Source of the DNA: Tamarix chinensis
Taxonomy: Eukaryota; Streptophyta; Magnoliopsida; Caryophyllales; Tamaricaceae
NCBI GenBank assembly: GCA_030549775.1
Contig: CM060177.1
Coordinates: 53,198,638 to 53,262,637, forward strand
Direction: 5' to 3'
DNA length: 64,000 nt
How positions within the stretch are numbered: the first letter of the stretch is position 1; each line of letters begins with the position of its first letter. This document shows positions 11,641-25,400 of the stretch, piece after piece. A model generated the notes under the pieces. The model was not told the origin of the DNA. It saw only the letters and a program-made list of their open reading frames with translations, and ran no database searches. The position numbers and the translations under genes are program-made.

Positions 11641-11699
11641 ACCCAAATTTTTTAAAACAAGACTCATAAATTGAAACCTATAAATTTGGGAGTGTTACA
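11641..11699. other. Isolated LTR terminus (GTGTTACA)
   Basis: The sequence cctataaatttgggagtgttaca resembles the last bases of the plus-strand LTRs ending at 20537 and 54342. It could also be read on the minus strand as an LTR start (TGTAACACTCCC). Because these LTRs have partly inverted ends, orientation cannot be settled by eye. Confidence 0.4.
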
Positions 11700-13909
11700 A
11701 GTATTGATGTAGTACTCTAAATTTTTGTAATCTTAATTACTTGGTGATTAGTCTCCTAAATACTTCTCTAATCTTAAACTTATTTAGACAACTTACCTTT
11801 ACCTCTCAAAACCTCATCTTATCTTCTTACACTTTTGACCTCTAATTTTCTTTTCAAATGACTGGTGGTTAATTAGTCATTGGTGTTCCAAACCCTATCA
11901 CCTAGAGACTTAGAAGGCCGACCAATAGCCTTTTCTAGTTAAACGAAGCTAGGAAATTTTTACCATTTTGGGTTTTCTTTCTTTTTTAAACCTTAGATCA
12001 ATTATTATCCCTAATATTTTTATATATTTATATTCCTAAATAAATTTCTCACCTTTCCCTAATTTTTTATGATTTTTGGAATTTATTTGATTATTTTTTC
12101 CATTTTTAATCATTTATTGGACTTTCCACATTACCTAAACCATTTTCTAGCAATTTTGACTTTATTGAACTTACAAGCTTCAAAATTTGAATTCCTCACA
12201 CTATATGATCATATCTCACAAGGTACTTACTCTTTTAACTAAAAATCTAACCACAATCACTTCAATGACCTTCCTCCAACTCCTTTTCAACATCCCTTAT
12301 TTATGTTAATCACTTCCATCACTCCTCTTGCTTGTAAGCAAAACCCATCATATTATCTCTCTCTCACCTACCCATTTTTTACAATTACCTATAGAGGGGT
12401 ATGCTTTGGTTGATCATTTTTACACTTAGTCATTTTCTTTCATCCAACTTTGGTCTCTCTTATCTCCTCTTTTGTTTGTTCTTACTTATGTTGTTATTGG
12501 CTTGTGACCTTGTGATGAATTTTTTTTCTTCATTTCTCTCTATTTTTCTTACATCTTCTTAATTTTAAATTCTTAAGTTTAACTCTTTATTACTTTCCTA
12601 TAAATAAAAAACAGTAAAGGTTATAGATTGGCAAAGTTTTTGAAGCTTCCATTTTTTTTAATTCCAAGGGTTACTATCATATCCTTTATTCTTTTCTATT
12701 TTCTTCAACCCATGGCATTCCCTTTGTTTAATTTATGTTTTATTATTATTTAAGGTGATCAAATGCTAGAAGAAGGAGTTAAGTAGTATTTGTGTCTTTA
12801 CAAATTAGAGTACCTCTAGTAATGAATATGTATCTCTAGCATAGGTCCTTTTATGTGTATATGTGGATTTGTGTGATTTTATATTTTATGATATAAATCA
12901 TGCTAGGCTTCATCTTAAATTTGTATCCATGTAATATGTGGCAAAATTCATGATTTTGTAAGTTTTGGAATTTTATGCATAGTAGCTATATTTTATTCCT
13001 TTCTAGGCTTTGTCATAAAATTCTTAGTATGATGGTATATTATGTTACATTCTTAAGCTTTGGGAAGAGTAGATTGAAATATGCCTATTTATAAAAATTG
13101 GTATGTTATATTAAAATCTCAAAATTTTGGGGTTTTTTGCTTTTGGGAATTCTCCACCTGATAGCATTTATGGTGTTGTGTGTATGTAACACCCCCAAAA
13201 TTCACTACTAGAAAATTTAGTTTAATAAAAAGGTTTAGTAGAAGCGAAGTAACAACACCGTGAATTCTAGGGATATTACCGCCACACTTAGTACCAGACC
13301 AGTTTACTCCTACCGTTCCAGTACCAAATGATAAGGCTAAAAAGGATTATCATTAAACACAATTCAACACTTCAAACTATAATTCATAAAAGAACTTAAT
13401 CGTTCATCATACAAAAATCAGAGTGTGGTTAAAGGGTTACAACCCAAAGAGTAAGTAACTAAAGTTTTCCAAAGACATAAAATATCGTACGACATAATAT
13501 AACTAGAATAAAATGACACATGGTAAAATAAAAGGAAAGATAGAGTCTGGTCGGGTCACTCTCAATCCCTAGACCAAGTCTAGGCTCAACTTTTAGCCCT
13601 GCCTGATGCCTCGTAAGTGTCATAGGCATCAAAGATGTCATCTCCTACCTGCACAAACTCAAGTGGGTCTTCTACTCATGGGAATGAGCAGCACCCAAGA
13701 AACGGGTGGTCAATACACTACGTAATGAGTAAGGTAACCATGTGCTAAGGCCAAACATGCAAAGCATACAATATAACATGATCATATATGCAGCATACAA
13801 TAATACAGATAATGAAGGCTAGATATGGTCCAAATAGACTTATTCTTTAGATCTCTGGCAAATGTAATCGTGTCACATCATAATGTATATCAATCCATGT
13901 GAGTACAGG

Positions 13910-14252
13910 AATCCCACTATTAGAACCAGTGGACCAAAATACAAACAGGGTAGAGCACTCCTGACCACTATTATAACTGATGGACCAGTCTCAAGGGTAG
14001 AAAGATCCTAGCCACTAGTATTCGCCGGTGGACCGGTCTTGCCCGGACTCATATGGTGTTTTACTGTAATTACTTCATGTCTTTCCCATGTCTTATTATT
14101 ATTATGTTTGGTTTTTTGAGCAGGGAAACCCCCACTATTATAGTCGGTGGACCAGAAATCATGTAGGGCAAAATGCTCCTGGCCACTACTATTTACCAGT
14201 GGACCAGTCTCCAGGGCACCAAGGCTCCTGGCCACTATTATTCGCCGGTGGA
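13910..14252. repeat. CCAC...GTGG module array in solo LTR 13185-18039
   Basis: Six modules occur at about 13913, 13964, 14011, 14131, 14180 and 14229, each of the form CCACTATTAT-N-CCGGTGGACC. Arms are CCAC and GTGG; the loops vary (for example agaacca, ataactg, ttcgccg). Between modules the unit includes gctcctggcc or similar. Confidence 0.78.
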
Positions 14253-15589
14253 CATGCATGGATCTGGCTCAAAAATATTTCTCTTTAAATGGTTAGCATC
14301 TTATTCGTATCTTATTCGATAAATATTTCACCCTTGACATGCATGTCACCAGCCTTCTACTTCTATCCTCTTAAGGGGGCCCATCCCATACCTTGAGACT
14401 CTTACGCCCCTTATCACGCCCCAACATCTATTCCCCCTTGCATTTACCCATAATGAAAACCCAAATCCTAAGGGTGTGGGTGAAGGCCCATCACCTTATA
14501 ACATCCAACTCCACTTACTATCACCCTTTAGGGTTTTCCCTTGAAAACCCTAATTGGACCTATGTAGCCCAACTTCCTCTTACTTACACTACCATTATTT
14601 CATTTATTGCCCAACACCTTATCTCATTTAGATTCAAACCCAAATCATATCACTTTACTCATTGATTTCACAAGTGACCAAAAAACCCTAGTTGGCTACT
14701 TCAAACCCTAGCACCTTTCTTCCTCCACAAGTAATCACTATATTTTTCACCTAACATTTCTTCCTCCCCATGGCACCCATACTCATCCCTCATATAATCT
14801 ATTTCCACTCTTATCCCATACTCCACTCCTCCTTAATTGTTTTTACTTCCACATTTTTCCCCTGATTAGGGTTTCCTCCCAAAATCCTAATCGGATCCCC
14901 TATACACCCTTACACCAACCTACATACTATTTTCCATCCCAAATCTCCAATCACTCCACAAATCTCCCTTTACCTTACTTACACCCTAAAATGACTTTTC
15001 TCACATAAGGATCATCCCCATGCAAACTCCATCCAACCCATGCAAACCCTCAAAGTTCCCATGCAAACCTTAGAATTCCTATGCATGGTTCCCATCTCTC
15101 ATTCATTTTGATCACCTCCTCCTCTTTATTTTCCTCTCAAGGATCATGAGGTAGTTTGGTCAACCTCATGTCCCCTTTAGTGAACTCACTTCCCATTTTC
15201 TTCCTTTTTTTCCTTCCATCCCCATATCATATTATCAATCATCCCAGCATGCATGTCCTAGAGGGTCACATTATATCACATCATAATTACCACATATACA
15301 TATTATACTCATGCCATAAGGAAACACATGAACATACCTCAACTCCAAGATGCACTACACATAAGACAAGTTAATGGTAACCATACGATACACAACATAG
15401 CATGATACATAACATCCAAGGCATACAATTCACACAACAAACATAGGCATTAGCTACATCCTTACCTAAAACGACGCCAGGCTTGGAGCACGCTCCTACG
15501 CCTCCTTAAGGTTTTGACTTGATTCACCTATAAGAGGGAAATACTATGAGTTAATATCCCTCTTACCAAAATTACCATCATTTATTATC

Positions 15590-15959
15590 TTACCCTTATT
15601 ATGGCCTACTATTAGGGCTAATAATGATAATAGTAGTTTTATAATTAAAAGTAGATTGATTATTCTCAAAATAATTAATCATACCACTACTAACCAAAAT
15701 AAGTCTTAGTAGCGATCATGGTTTATGTCAAAGTAGTCATAGTGATATTCATATTATTAAAGGTAATAGTTTCAATATTACTAATAATAATATTATTATT
15801 AGTTTTAGTAATAATACTAATATCGACCCAAACCCTAGTAGTAATAATAATAGTGATATTAGTAATATAAAAGTAGTGACCATAATGATACTTATATTGA
15901 TAATGCTAGTAGTGATAATTGGTTAGTGATTATGAAATTTTAAAAATAATGAAAAAGCG

Positions 15960-16051
<92 letters not shown>

Positions 16052-16079
16052 CTATATAATAATAATAATAATAATAATA

Positions 16080-16144
<65 letters not shown>

Positions 16145-16252
16145 AGTAATAATATTATAATGGTTCCAATCTTAAGAATAATGCTAATAAAGGTTCTAGA
16201 AATCATAATAGTAGTAGCCTTGGTGATAATATGGTCAAGTATAACAATAGTG

Positions 16253-16292
<40 letters not shown>

Positions 16293-16467
16293 TAATAATA
16301 ATAATAATAATAATAATAGTTATAGTAGTAATGATAGTAATAATAATAATGTTAAGCATAATAATAATAATAGTCGAAAAGGGTAATAGTAATATAAGGG
16401 TATCAATATTTACGCTAATAATAAAAGTGATAATGGCCAAAGTTAATATTAATAGTATTAGTAAGAA

Positions 16468-16500
<33 letters not shown>

Positions 16501-16613
16501 TAATAGTAATAATGATAATAATAATACTAAAGTTGTAGCCCTTTAATAACAATAACATTAGTTAGAAATATTTCTGAAGTTAGGTCAAATAATAAGAGTG
16601 GTAACATAATGAC

Positions 16614-16645
<32 letters not shown>

Positions 16646-16700
16646 CAACATTAATAATAATAATAATAAGAGTAATACTATTAATATTACTAAAAATTAC
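15590..16700. repeat. Trinucleotide microsatellite cluster in solo LTR
   Basis: This holds an almost pure TAG tract (about 15958-16050), a GAT tract (16080-16143), a TAA tract (16247-16318) and many shorter interrupted TAA/TAG runs. Long open frames on both strands, rich in Ile, Ser, Leu or Thr, are products of these repeats and are not genes. Confidence 0.9.
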
Positions 16701-18295
16701 TAACACTTATATAAAAAGGTTTAGGGGTTAGGGAAATTAGAATACCGCATAGGGTTGGTGGCGAAACTGGCGGCGACGACTGTGGAGGAGGAAGAGAGGT
16801 GGAGAGATGGGAGTATATGCTAGAAGAGAGGGAAGCGGGGAGAGATGGAGTTATAGAGAGGTAGAGAAAGGTCCCCTAGTTGTTTTGGAGGGTGGAGGAG
16901 GCATTGGTTGCGGCAAAATTGGTGGCAGACAGTGGTGCGAAGGGCGGCGAGGGGTTGATGTGGGTTGATCAGGAGGCTGACTTTGCACGGTCGGGGTGGC
17001 TCGTGCAGGTCAAATCAGGGAAGGAGGGAGGCTCGGTTCTGCAGAGGGTGGTATAGGGAAGGCTTAGGTGGGCGAGGTGGACAGCGGAGATGGTTGACAG
17101 CGGCGGATTTGGGGTTTGTTTGGGCGGTGGTGCAAAGTCAAGGTTTTTAGGCTGTGAAAACAAAGACCTGATTATGGTTGCCTATGGGGGTATTTATAGG
17201 CTAAATTGAGGGGGAAATGACCAAGGAAGAAGAGGACAAGGAGGGACAGGTGAGGAAGGTCAAAGGCTGGTGGTGGCAAGCAACGTAGGCCTACAAAATC
17301 ACAGGGTGTGTTTGGTCGGGGTGAGGAAAAAGGAAATGGCAGGCATGCAGGAGGAGGGAGGACGGTTTGGTTGGGTCAAAATTGGAAAGAAAACGATGAG
17401 TGAGGGCAGGGAAGGATGGCTGGACGGAGCAGGTGGCTACCTGTAGAAGAAGGGCTGCAGGGTCAGGGTGCAAGTCGTGTGGGGAAGAAGATGGAAAAGG
17501 AAAGGGGTGGACCGGGTAGTCCAGGGGGAAAAAGAAAGGAAAAAGAGAAAGCCAACCGGGCGGCTGGCAAGGGCAACAATGCGAGCTTTGGGATGCACGG
17601 AAGGAGAAGGGAGGAGAAGGGAATTGGGATGGTGGGATGGCCCATTTTGGGGAAGGAAGAAGAAAATGGAAGGGGAGGAAGAACAAAAAGGGAAAAGATG
17701 GGGAAAAGAGAAAAAAGGAAAAAGGAAAAGGAGAAAATAGGTTGGTTGGGGTGTTTAGGGTATTTTGGTATCCTTGAATATGTAAAATTAATAATATTTC
17801 AAATAATAATAATAATTAAATTCCTTGTTAGCTTATTTTGGCTATTTTGGACAAATTTCCTTAACTTCCATATTAATTAGTAAAATGCCCAAATTTTCCT
17901 AAATAATTTGTTTATTATTTTCTCCTTGATTTTCCTTAATTAGTTCCCCTTTATTTTAATAAAATAATTTATTTACTTAATTTTCCTAATAAATCCTTAT
18001 TTTGCCATAATTTCTACATTAGGATTTTGGGGTATTTTAGTGTAAAATAGGTAAAAATTAGGGGCTTGTAGAATTTTGTGGTAATTAGTGCCATAGGAGT
18101 AATATGGTAATTTTGGCAAGATTTTGGATAAACTAAATACTTCAATTTGTTACTTTTTTTTTTTAATTTTGATATATTATATGTTTAGTTTTGGATAAGG
18201 TAAACTAAGTTATGAAAATAATAAAATTAGAGGTGTTTAAGTGAACTAAGGGTATTCTGGTATCTTTGGTTAAATCTAGAAAGTTGGTTTTTGTG

Positions 18296-19075
18296 AAAGT
18301 AATGATACATGAGGATCTCCATCTCATTCTTCTCAAGTTCGAGTTCAAGAGTTAGCATAGTACCAATTTTTTTGGAAAATCTTAAACAACTTCATAATAA
18401 TACTAATAATGTTTAAATAAGTGATTCTTACAGGTATTATATATGTTTGCAAGAAGAAGACTTCACCAACGATATCTAACATGCAAGTCAATAACAATGC
18501 AAGGGTTAAGAGAAAAATTTACAAGACATAAATCTTGATTATTGATTATTTCAAATTAATTATCATGAGTTTTATATTGCATTATATTTTATGTAAAACT
18601 TTGTAATATCTTATATATGTAAATTTGTAAATCATTATGCATACCATATGGACGCGTGTTGGTTTAACTCTTATATAATTAGGCTTATTGATTTAGGCTT
18701 AATTAAGGAAAGTTAATCTTGGCCTCTTGTCATATGTGTATGTATAAAGCCTTGTACGTTTGATTGAGGAGAAGAACCATAATGAAATCAAGCACTGAAT
18801 GAACAAAGGTGCAAGAGTCAAATCTAGCTTGCTTTCTTCCTATCTCTCTCTCAAGCTAGAAGTTAACTTTAGAAATAATTATCTAGAGAAATTAGATATG
18901 TCTCTTTATAAGTTATTTTGATATTGGAGTAGATCAAAAATACCACGATTTGAACATATATAGCAATCATCCACATTAAGTCCTTCTTTACTTCTAAGTA
19001 GCCTTATTGAAGATCAATCTAAATTTAAATGTCCTAAAATTGTGTAGATATTCATTTAATATCTTACACATCAAG
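18296..19075 (+). repeat. Unclassified dispersed repeat, copy 2 (partner at 5150)
   Basis: Colinear with 5150-5934: ggatctccatctcatt, a tail encoding the same RYYICLQEEDFTNDI-type peptide but interrupted upstream by a stop, then an LTR-like leader with tgtataaagccttgtacg and an end at cttacacatca. It lies inside the family B solo LTR, so it either inserted there or is part of that copy. Confidence 0.5.
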
Positions 19076-20537
19076 CAAAATATGGGCCAAAACATGAATA
19101 TGATGATTTTTTAATTAACTTGATGAATTATGACTCATATAACATATGATTTTATGAAGAAAAAAATTCTTAATTTGGAAATAATTACAAAAAGTCATTT
19201 AGAAATAATAACAAAAAGGGTAAATTTGGTATTTTATGCGTGATTTAGAATTAAGTTATGATTTTTAGATATGATGTTTATAATATTATTTTAATTTAGG
19301 GTGTTAAATTTGGTGAGTTGGAAAGCTTTATAGGAGAAGTTATGGTGCAATTTTAGAATTAGGGTTTATAAGGGTAGTATGGTACTTTACCTTGTGAAAG
19401 ATTCCCTTATGTATTTGATGAGTATTCCTATGTATTACCTTACTCTTGTATCATGTTCAATGTGTTGTTAGTAACACACTCTAAGTGTTTGAATGTTTTC
19501 AATTATTGGAATAAATTCATAATAAATGATGATCATGTTAAGTAGCTTACCTCAAAATAATGAGAACAAAAGCATAATGACCTAAGTAATTTAAATAATG
19601 CTTTTGTTATGTTTTAATTGTTGGTTAAGGTACTAATAATACATTAATACCTAAATTTGAAGAACATATGAGTCAATACCAAGTAATTTTAAATTGTTAA
19701 AATTAATTTTCGAATCCTAAAGGAACCAAAAAACCCCAGTCTACTCTATCCAATCGATCCACCAACTTATAAGGGTATATATATTTAAATATTAGCGATT
19801 TACTAATGGCACATGTATGTTTTACACCATTTGTGAGAGTATAGTGAGGTTAACTACCTTTCATCCTCCATAGGGAAAAGGGAGAGTATTGTTACTATTA
19901 GTCCCTTGAACTTAATGTGTTAATAACATAATTTTGTTAATCACCTAATTATAGGGATTTTGATATGGATGCATCTCTTAGGTAGATCTTAATATTAAGT
20001 AGTATGCTTGTGTTTATTTTCTCTTAAGGTGATTTGATGTGCTGCATACCTTACCTGAGTGATATATATTTGTTACCTTACTCGGTACACAAGTATTGAT
20101 CGTCATTTTTATGGGTACTTCTTATTTCCTCAGGTAGATGACCATGTTGTTAACGTTTAAGTATTTTATGACCAGCTCATACTTTGATAAATTCATTGCT
20201 CTACCTGTGGAAGAGTGATTTTTAAGTTATAGGATATCCGATAGTTAATTTTGTTGTCTGAATACCTAATGGACTCTTAATTCTATGTGTTCCTTTTTAT
20301 TATATTATTTATTAGCTTTATACTCGAAGTTTATCTCAAAACCTTTGTTTCTATTTCATGAATCCCTTTTGTTCTCTCTTTTTCATATCTAAATTGTTGT
20401 TATATTTTTCCTTATACTTGATACGAGAATGGTATGGTAGACAAGACTTATATTGAGTATAGCGGTACCACCCAATAATTTTTTATTAAGCTTCTATGAA
20501 AAATAAAAAAATTCACTGATAAATTTAGGATGTTACA

Positions 20538-22358
20538 AGTACCCATGAAAAAGAATGTAAGACATCTATAGACAATAAATTCCACACCCATGTATAATAG
20601 ATAACTGGGAAAAAGATGAATTAATGTATACAAGAACTAGCATCTATAGCAAACCACCACCAGGTATTAATCCTTGAAGTGTCAACACACCCTACAGAAA
20701 TATAAGTCCAATAGAACATGAAGAGAATTAGAACTGACTCAGATTATTACCTAGAGGCAAATACATACATGCACACAACACCTAATAAAAAGAGCATGTA
20801 CACAACTCATTGACCCTCGGCTTAGCTACCTTTGAGAGTTGGATCAAGACACACTAAACTTATACTCTATAACTAAAGGTTTAATTGCTAACATACGATG
20901 CACAATATTAATAGGATGAGACATATCTCATTGGATACCAAAATAATCAAAATGGACTAAGGATCTGAAATAAAATTGAGGCATGAATTTCATAACAAAC
21001 AGGGATAATAAATCCAAAAACTTTTCAAGTGCTTAAAAGCCCCCGAAATAAACCTAGAAACCACATCACAATGTTACAAGGCCTAAAGGCCAAACAATTT
21101 GCAAGGCATAAAAGTTAAGGTAAAAAGCTCAAGGGAAGATCTTAAATTATTAAAACCAAAGGTATATGAGCCAAACAAGAAAACACAGACAAAGCCACTT
21201 TGGTTTGAAATCCCTAAAAAATGATTGCAAACACAAAAATAACATTTGAGACTCGAATAACCAAATCAATGGCTAAAAAAACTCAAATGCCAAAATAGAT
21301 CAAATGGGAACATTTCCCAAAAAACCTATTCACAAAAATCATTATTCATAAATGATGGGAAATTTGTTGAAAATCCTTCAAAATGTGTTGAAAATTATAT
21401 TAATATAAAGCAATTTAGTTTTGATTTTGTAAAGGGTTTGAAATTCTAATATAAATGTGAATTTTAGGCATATCGATCGACTGGTTTTCCTAACCAATCA
21501 ACTAGTATGTTAAAATATTAACAATTCTATTCTCGACAAATCAGTCAACTAGTTTGCCCAAACCGATCAATTAGTTATTCTACGATTTTATATTTATTCC
21601 TAATTTTAATTTATATTCCTCTCTAATGGTTATGAAAACTTATAATTATAATTCCTTTGTGTTAATAAGCATATCTGAATGCTTTGAATTTATTTTTATA
21701 TTATTTAACTTATTCTATAATTTTAATTAGGTATATTTTCTCAAAAAAGAAAAAGGACAGTAGCACCACTAGCAGGTGTAAAATGTAACAGAGAAAGGGC
21801 ATGTCGAGAAACATTAAATGGGATGGCTATAGTGGTTCGAATCATGACATATCTACCGTCTGCTATATGTGTGACCTTCAACTATAATGTTGTTTATACT
21901 TTGCAATTTTTCAATTTCGATTGTCGCTTGCGGTGGTACAATGCTTTTCGAATTTATAGTTTTGAATCAAGCCATCAATCTTCTATGTAATTCTAATAGA
22001 ATCAAAATTTCAACCGTCTCAATCTAATGTTATCGGGATTGACACTCATAGTGTGCTACAATGTTATTTATAATTTTTAATATTTGATATTGATATTTAA
22101 CATTCAATATATATTTTTTTTAATATTAAATTTTCAAATTAATTTTACTTAAATACAAAATTTAACACAAAAGCAAATAAAATATATTAAAACATAAAAA
22201 AGAAAACAAAAATTATGAAATCTATAAAATTAAAGAGAGTAGTAAAGCTTAATGATCATAAATTGATGGAGAAAAAATGAAGAAAAAGGAAATTTAAAAA
22301 ATTAGAAAAAATATATATAAAATAAATTACTTAGGAATATAATAAGTAGAACCTAAGA
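20538..22358. other. AT-rich intergenic stretch, no gene seen
   Basis: No coding region, RNA gene or complete transposon was recognised. It holds one cluster of the GATCGACTGGTT-type repeat (21472-21579), listed separately, and several AT-rich low-complexity runs. Confidence 0.5.
21472..21579. repeat. GATCGACTGGTT quasi-palindromic repeat cluster 1
   Basis: Four degenerate units occur in alternating orientation: gatcgactggtt, aaccaatcaactagt, cagtcaactagttt and aaaccgatcaattagt. Adjacent units pair as inverted repeats around a short spacer. Three more clusters occur at 45391-45541, 55412-55731 and 59207-59655. Confidence 0.65.
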
Positions 22359-22449
22359 TTTTTTTTTGATAATTAAGAGAGGGTATTACAACAAAGCAAA
22401 GATTAACAAAAATAGAAAATAACTAAGAAACTAAGGAACCACTCCCTTC

Positions 22450-25400
22450 TGATACCCCTAATCACAAGAAAACCTATACATTGTGGACCACCTCCTCAAT
22501 TCTGTAAGGGAACTCATTTCTTCTATTCTTAATCCAAAAGTCAATTCTTGATTTGATGAGCATAATCATCCACCTTATGCAAACTTGCTAACTATCAAAC
22601 ACTATCTTATTTCTGAATTCCTGCATAGTTCCCGTTATTGCAAAGAAAATTGTGTTTCAATTCCCCCCCCCCAGTCCCTTTCTTTTACCTCCTAGCCAAG
22701 TAACAATGTTATCCTTAACAGATATTGGCATCACTCACATATATCCAAGCCACTCACAAACCTCATACCAAACCTTCCCCATCACATTACAATGCAGAAA
22801 AACATGGCTGACTGATTCCTATTCAGATTTGTAAAAAGAGTATCTTGACTCCCTTATATCAACAATTTAAAGACTAGCCGGTATTTTTCTTGTGTTGAGT
22901 CTATTTTGAACCACAAACCAAGAAATAATTTGAATCCTTGTTGGTGCTACACCACTCCAAATCATGTTGAAAATACTACTACTTGAGTCTTCCCCATGTA
23001 ATCTCTAGTAAGAGGCCTGACAAAAGGATCTCACAAAAAAAGGCCCCCATATCATCATATTAGCACCGAATCATGTCCTTCTTATCTTTTCTCAAATAAC
23101 ACTGCTTGATCAAAATTTCCAGCTGCTTCACTTGATTTTCCTCCTAAGTAAAAAGATGCCTCCTCCACCATAAATGCCAGATCCACTATGCCACTTCCCA
23201 TACACCCCATTTCTACTACTGTTTTCTTCCTATTGACTTAACATCATAAAAAGCCTTAGAAATAAGCTTTTTAAAAATCCTTGTCCCATCCAGTTATCAT
23301 GCTAAAACCCAATGTTTCTACCATTTTCAAGCACAATCTTTAGACTTGAATTAAGAATGGGGTTCATTCGCCCAATCTTAACAATGTCCACCAACGGGGT
23401 CCACCCTCACCTTTGTTCCAGAATCTCTAATTATCCAAAATGGTCTCCAGAGTAAATTGAGGAAATAATCCCTTTCCACAATGTCCCTTTAACAGTATAG
23501 AACCTCCACCACTATTTAAACAATAGTGCATTATTCCTCATAACTAAATCCCCCACACCCAAGCCACCTAGTGTTTTAGGTCTCTGTATCACACTCCATT
23601 TAACTAGTGGCAGTTTCTTCCTATCCCCACTACTGCTCCAGAAAAAATTCCTTTGTACACTAATGATTTCCTTAACCACCCCTTTTGGAATTCTGAAAAG
23701 GCTCATGTAGTACATCAGTAGACTGTTTAAGACACTTTTTATCAATACCAATCTCCCTACTCTTGAAAGGACTTTCGTCTTCCACCTAGCCAATCTTTAC
23801 TTGATCATATCGACCACTTGTTTCCAACCTGGTCGTTTCACACATTAACCCCCCAACGGAAGGCCAATTTAATTAATTGGAAGAGAGCTAATCTTACAAT
23901 TCATAATATTTACAGCCTCCTTCTAGAAATTATCATCCACACCAAGACCTATGAGCTCAGATTTAGCAAAGTTAACACTCAGTCTTGATAACAAATAGAA
24001 GCAATCTAGCAGTCTCCTCTAAATCCTGATATTCTCAAGAGAAGCTCCACAGAAAATCATAGTGTTATCTGCAAATTGAAGGTGGGTAACTTCACAATTA
24101 TTTCTCCCCACTTTTAAATCATAGATCAAGCCTTTATCCACACCTCTTCTGACAAGCTAATTAAATGCATCTACTGCCAAAACAAACAGAAAGGGGGAAA
24201 TGGGATCCCCTTCCCTAATACCCCCTTCCCATCTTGAACTGAAATACTTTCTATTGAGATACACTCCTTAATCCAGCCTCTATATACATTCCCAAAGCCC
24301 ATAATACTAAAAATACTATCCACAAACTCCCATTTAATACTATCATAAGCCTTTTGAAAATCCAGTTTGATCATCACCCCTATCGATCCCTTCCTCTTCT
24401 TGGACCACTGAACAATCTCGTCGGCTACCAAGGCACCATCCATAATGCTTCTTCCTTCTATAAAAGATGATTGAGAATCACTAACTAATCCATCAACCAC
24501 TTGCTTCAGTCTATAAGCCAGAATATTCGATATCACCATATAAATACACCCTACTAGGTTGATCGGTCTAAACTGACTAACCTCATCTACCTCCTCCACT
24601 TTGGGAATCAAAGTAATCAAAGTGGTATTGAGAGAAAGTGGCAATCTTCTCGAAAGGAAGAAGTCCAGGATAAACTAGGTGAATTCCTCCCCAATTATAC
24701 CCCACATCTTCCAAATGAAACCCATATGATACCCATCATGCCCTAGGGCTTTAAGAGGATCACAAGACAAGACTGCCTTCTGGATATCCTCCCTTAGAGG
24801 AATGTTGTCTAGCTCCATACTTTACTCCCTTGAAATCTTATGAAATCCATCGGTTGGAATACTAAATTCTAGTAGATCTAGTTGATTATACAGGTCCTTG
24901 AAATAGGAAGTGATTACCTCCTTAATCTCTAACGGCTCTACAATCTCCTTGCCTTAATCCAATGACCTACTGATGATATCTCTCTTTTTCCTCATGGCCG
25001 CAATAGTGTGGAAGAATCTTGTGTTCTAGTCTCTATCTTTAAACCCTTTTACCCTAGACACCTACATCTAGTAAGCTTCTTTCCTCTTATGCCATTTCCA
25101 TAATTGATTCTTCAAAGCTTCCCTTCTAGCAAGCACCACTTCATCACAATTACCATCATTACCTGTGCCATCCACCTTCTACAATTTAAACTCTAGCAAC
25201 TTAATCTTCTATTTGATATCCCCAAACACTTCCTTATTCCATGTTCTAAGCATAATCTTCATCTCCTTTAATCTAGTCTAACAATATCTCCCCTCAAGAT
25301 TTCCCCAGCACTCTACCACAAACCCACAAAAATGAGGATGAGAGAACCACATATCCCAAATATCTAAAAGGTTTCGACCCATTCTCACAATTCTTGACAT

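Larger units (their letters stand above)
13185..18039 (-). mobile_element. Solo LTR, family A, 4.86 kb, nested
   Basis: On the plus strand it starts TGTAACACCCCCAAAATTC and ends TTTTGGGGTATTTTA. Both flanks are GTGTA (13180-13184 and 18040-18044), a perfect 5-bp target duplication, so the borders are firm. Reading on the minus strand it is colinear with the LTR at 47456-52347: start, AT-rich region, purine/pyrimidine tract (17200-17750), trinucleotide microsatellites (15590-16700), CATGCA/AACCCTA repeats (about 14990-15100), CCAC/GTGG modules (13913-14255), the TGTGCAGGTAGG box (13641-13665) and the terminal block. It carries no protein-coding domain. Its length is exceptional for a plant LTR and approaches the longest known Ty3/gypsy LTRs. 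Confidence 0.88.
11705..20537 (+). mobile_element. Solo LTR, family B, split by a nested LTR
   Basis: It begins TGATGTAGTACTCTAAATTT and ends TTTAGGATGTTACA, similar to the ends of the LTR at 45651-54342. It is flanked by AGTAT (11700-11704) and AGTAC (20538-20542), a 4-of-5 target duplication. Removing the nested LTR at 13185-18039 with one GTGTA copy leaves about 3.97 kb. The terminal part carries the family landmarks TTACCTTACTCGGTAC, an ATGGGTACT segment near 20110, ttcctcaggtagatgac (20125-20146) and a GGTATGGTAG...GCGGTA block (20430-20470). No internal domain is present. The start could be shifted by three bases (11708). Confidence 0.68.

Noticed and set aside
6020..11699. Reading 6020-11699 as one complete LTR retrotransposon.
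   Set aside because: The two LTR-like parts abut in the same orientation with no internal domain between them, pol is absent and no target duplication joins the outer ends; truncated and joined fragments fit better.
15940..16546. Frames of 128-166 codons made of Ile, Ser, Leu and Thr runs.
   Set aside because: Direct translations of TAA, TAG and GAT microsatellites; also at 49049-49564 and 8131-8416.
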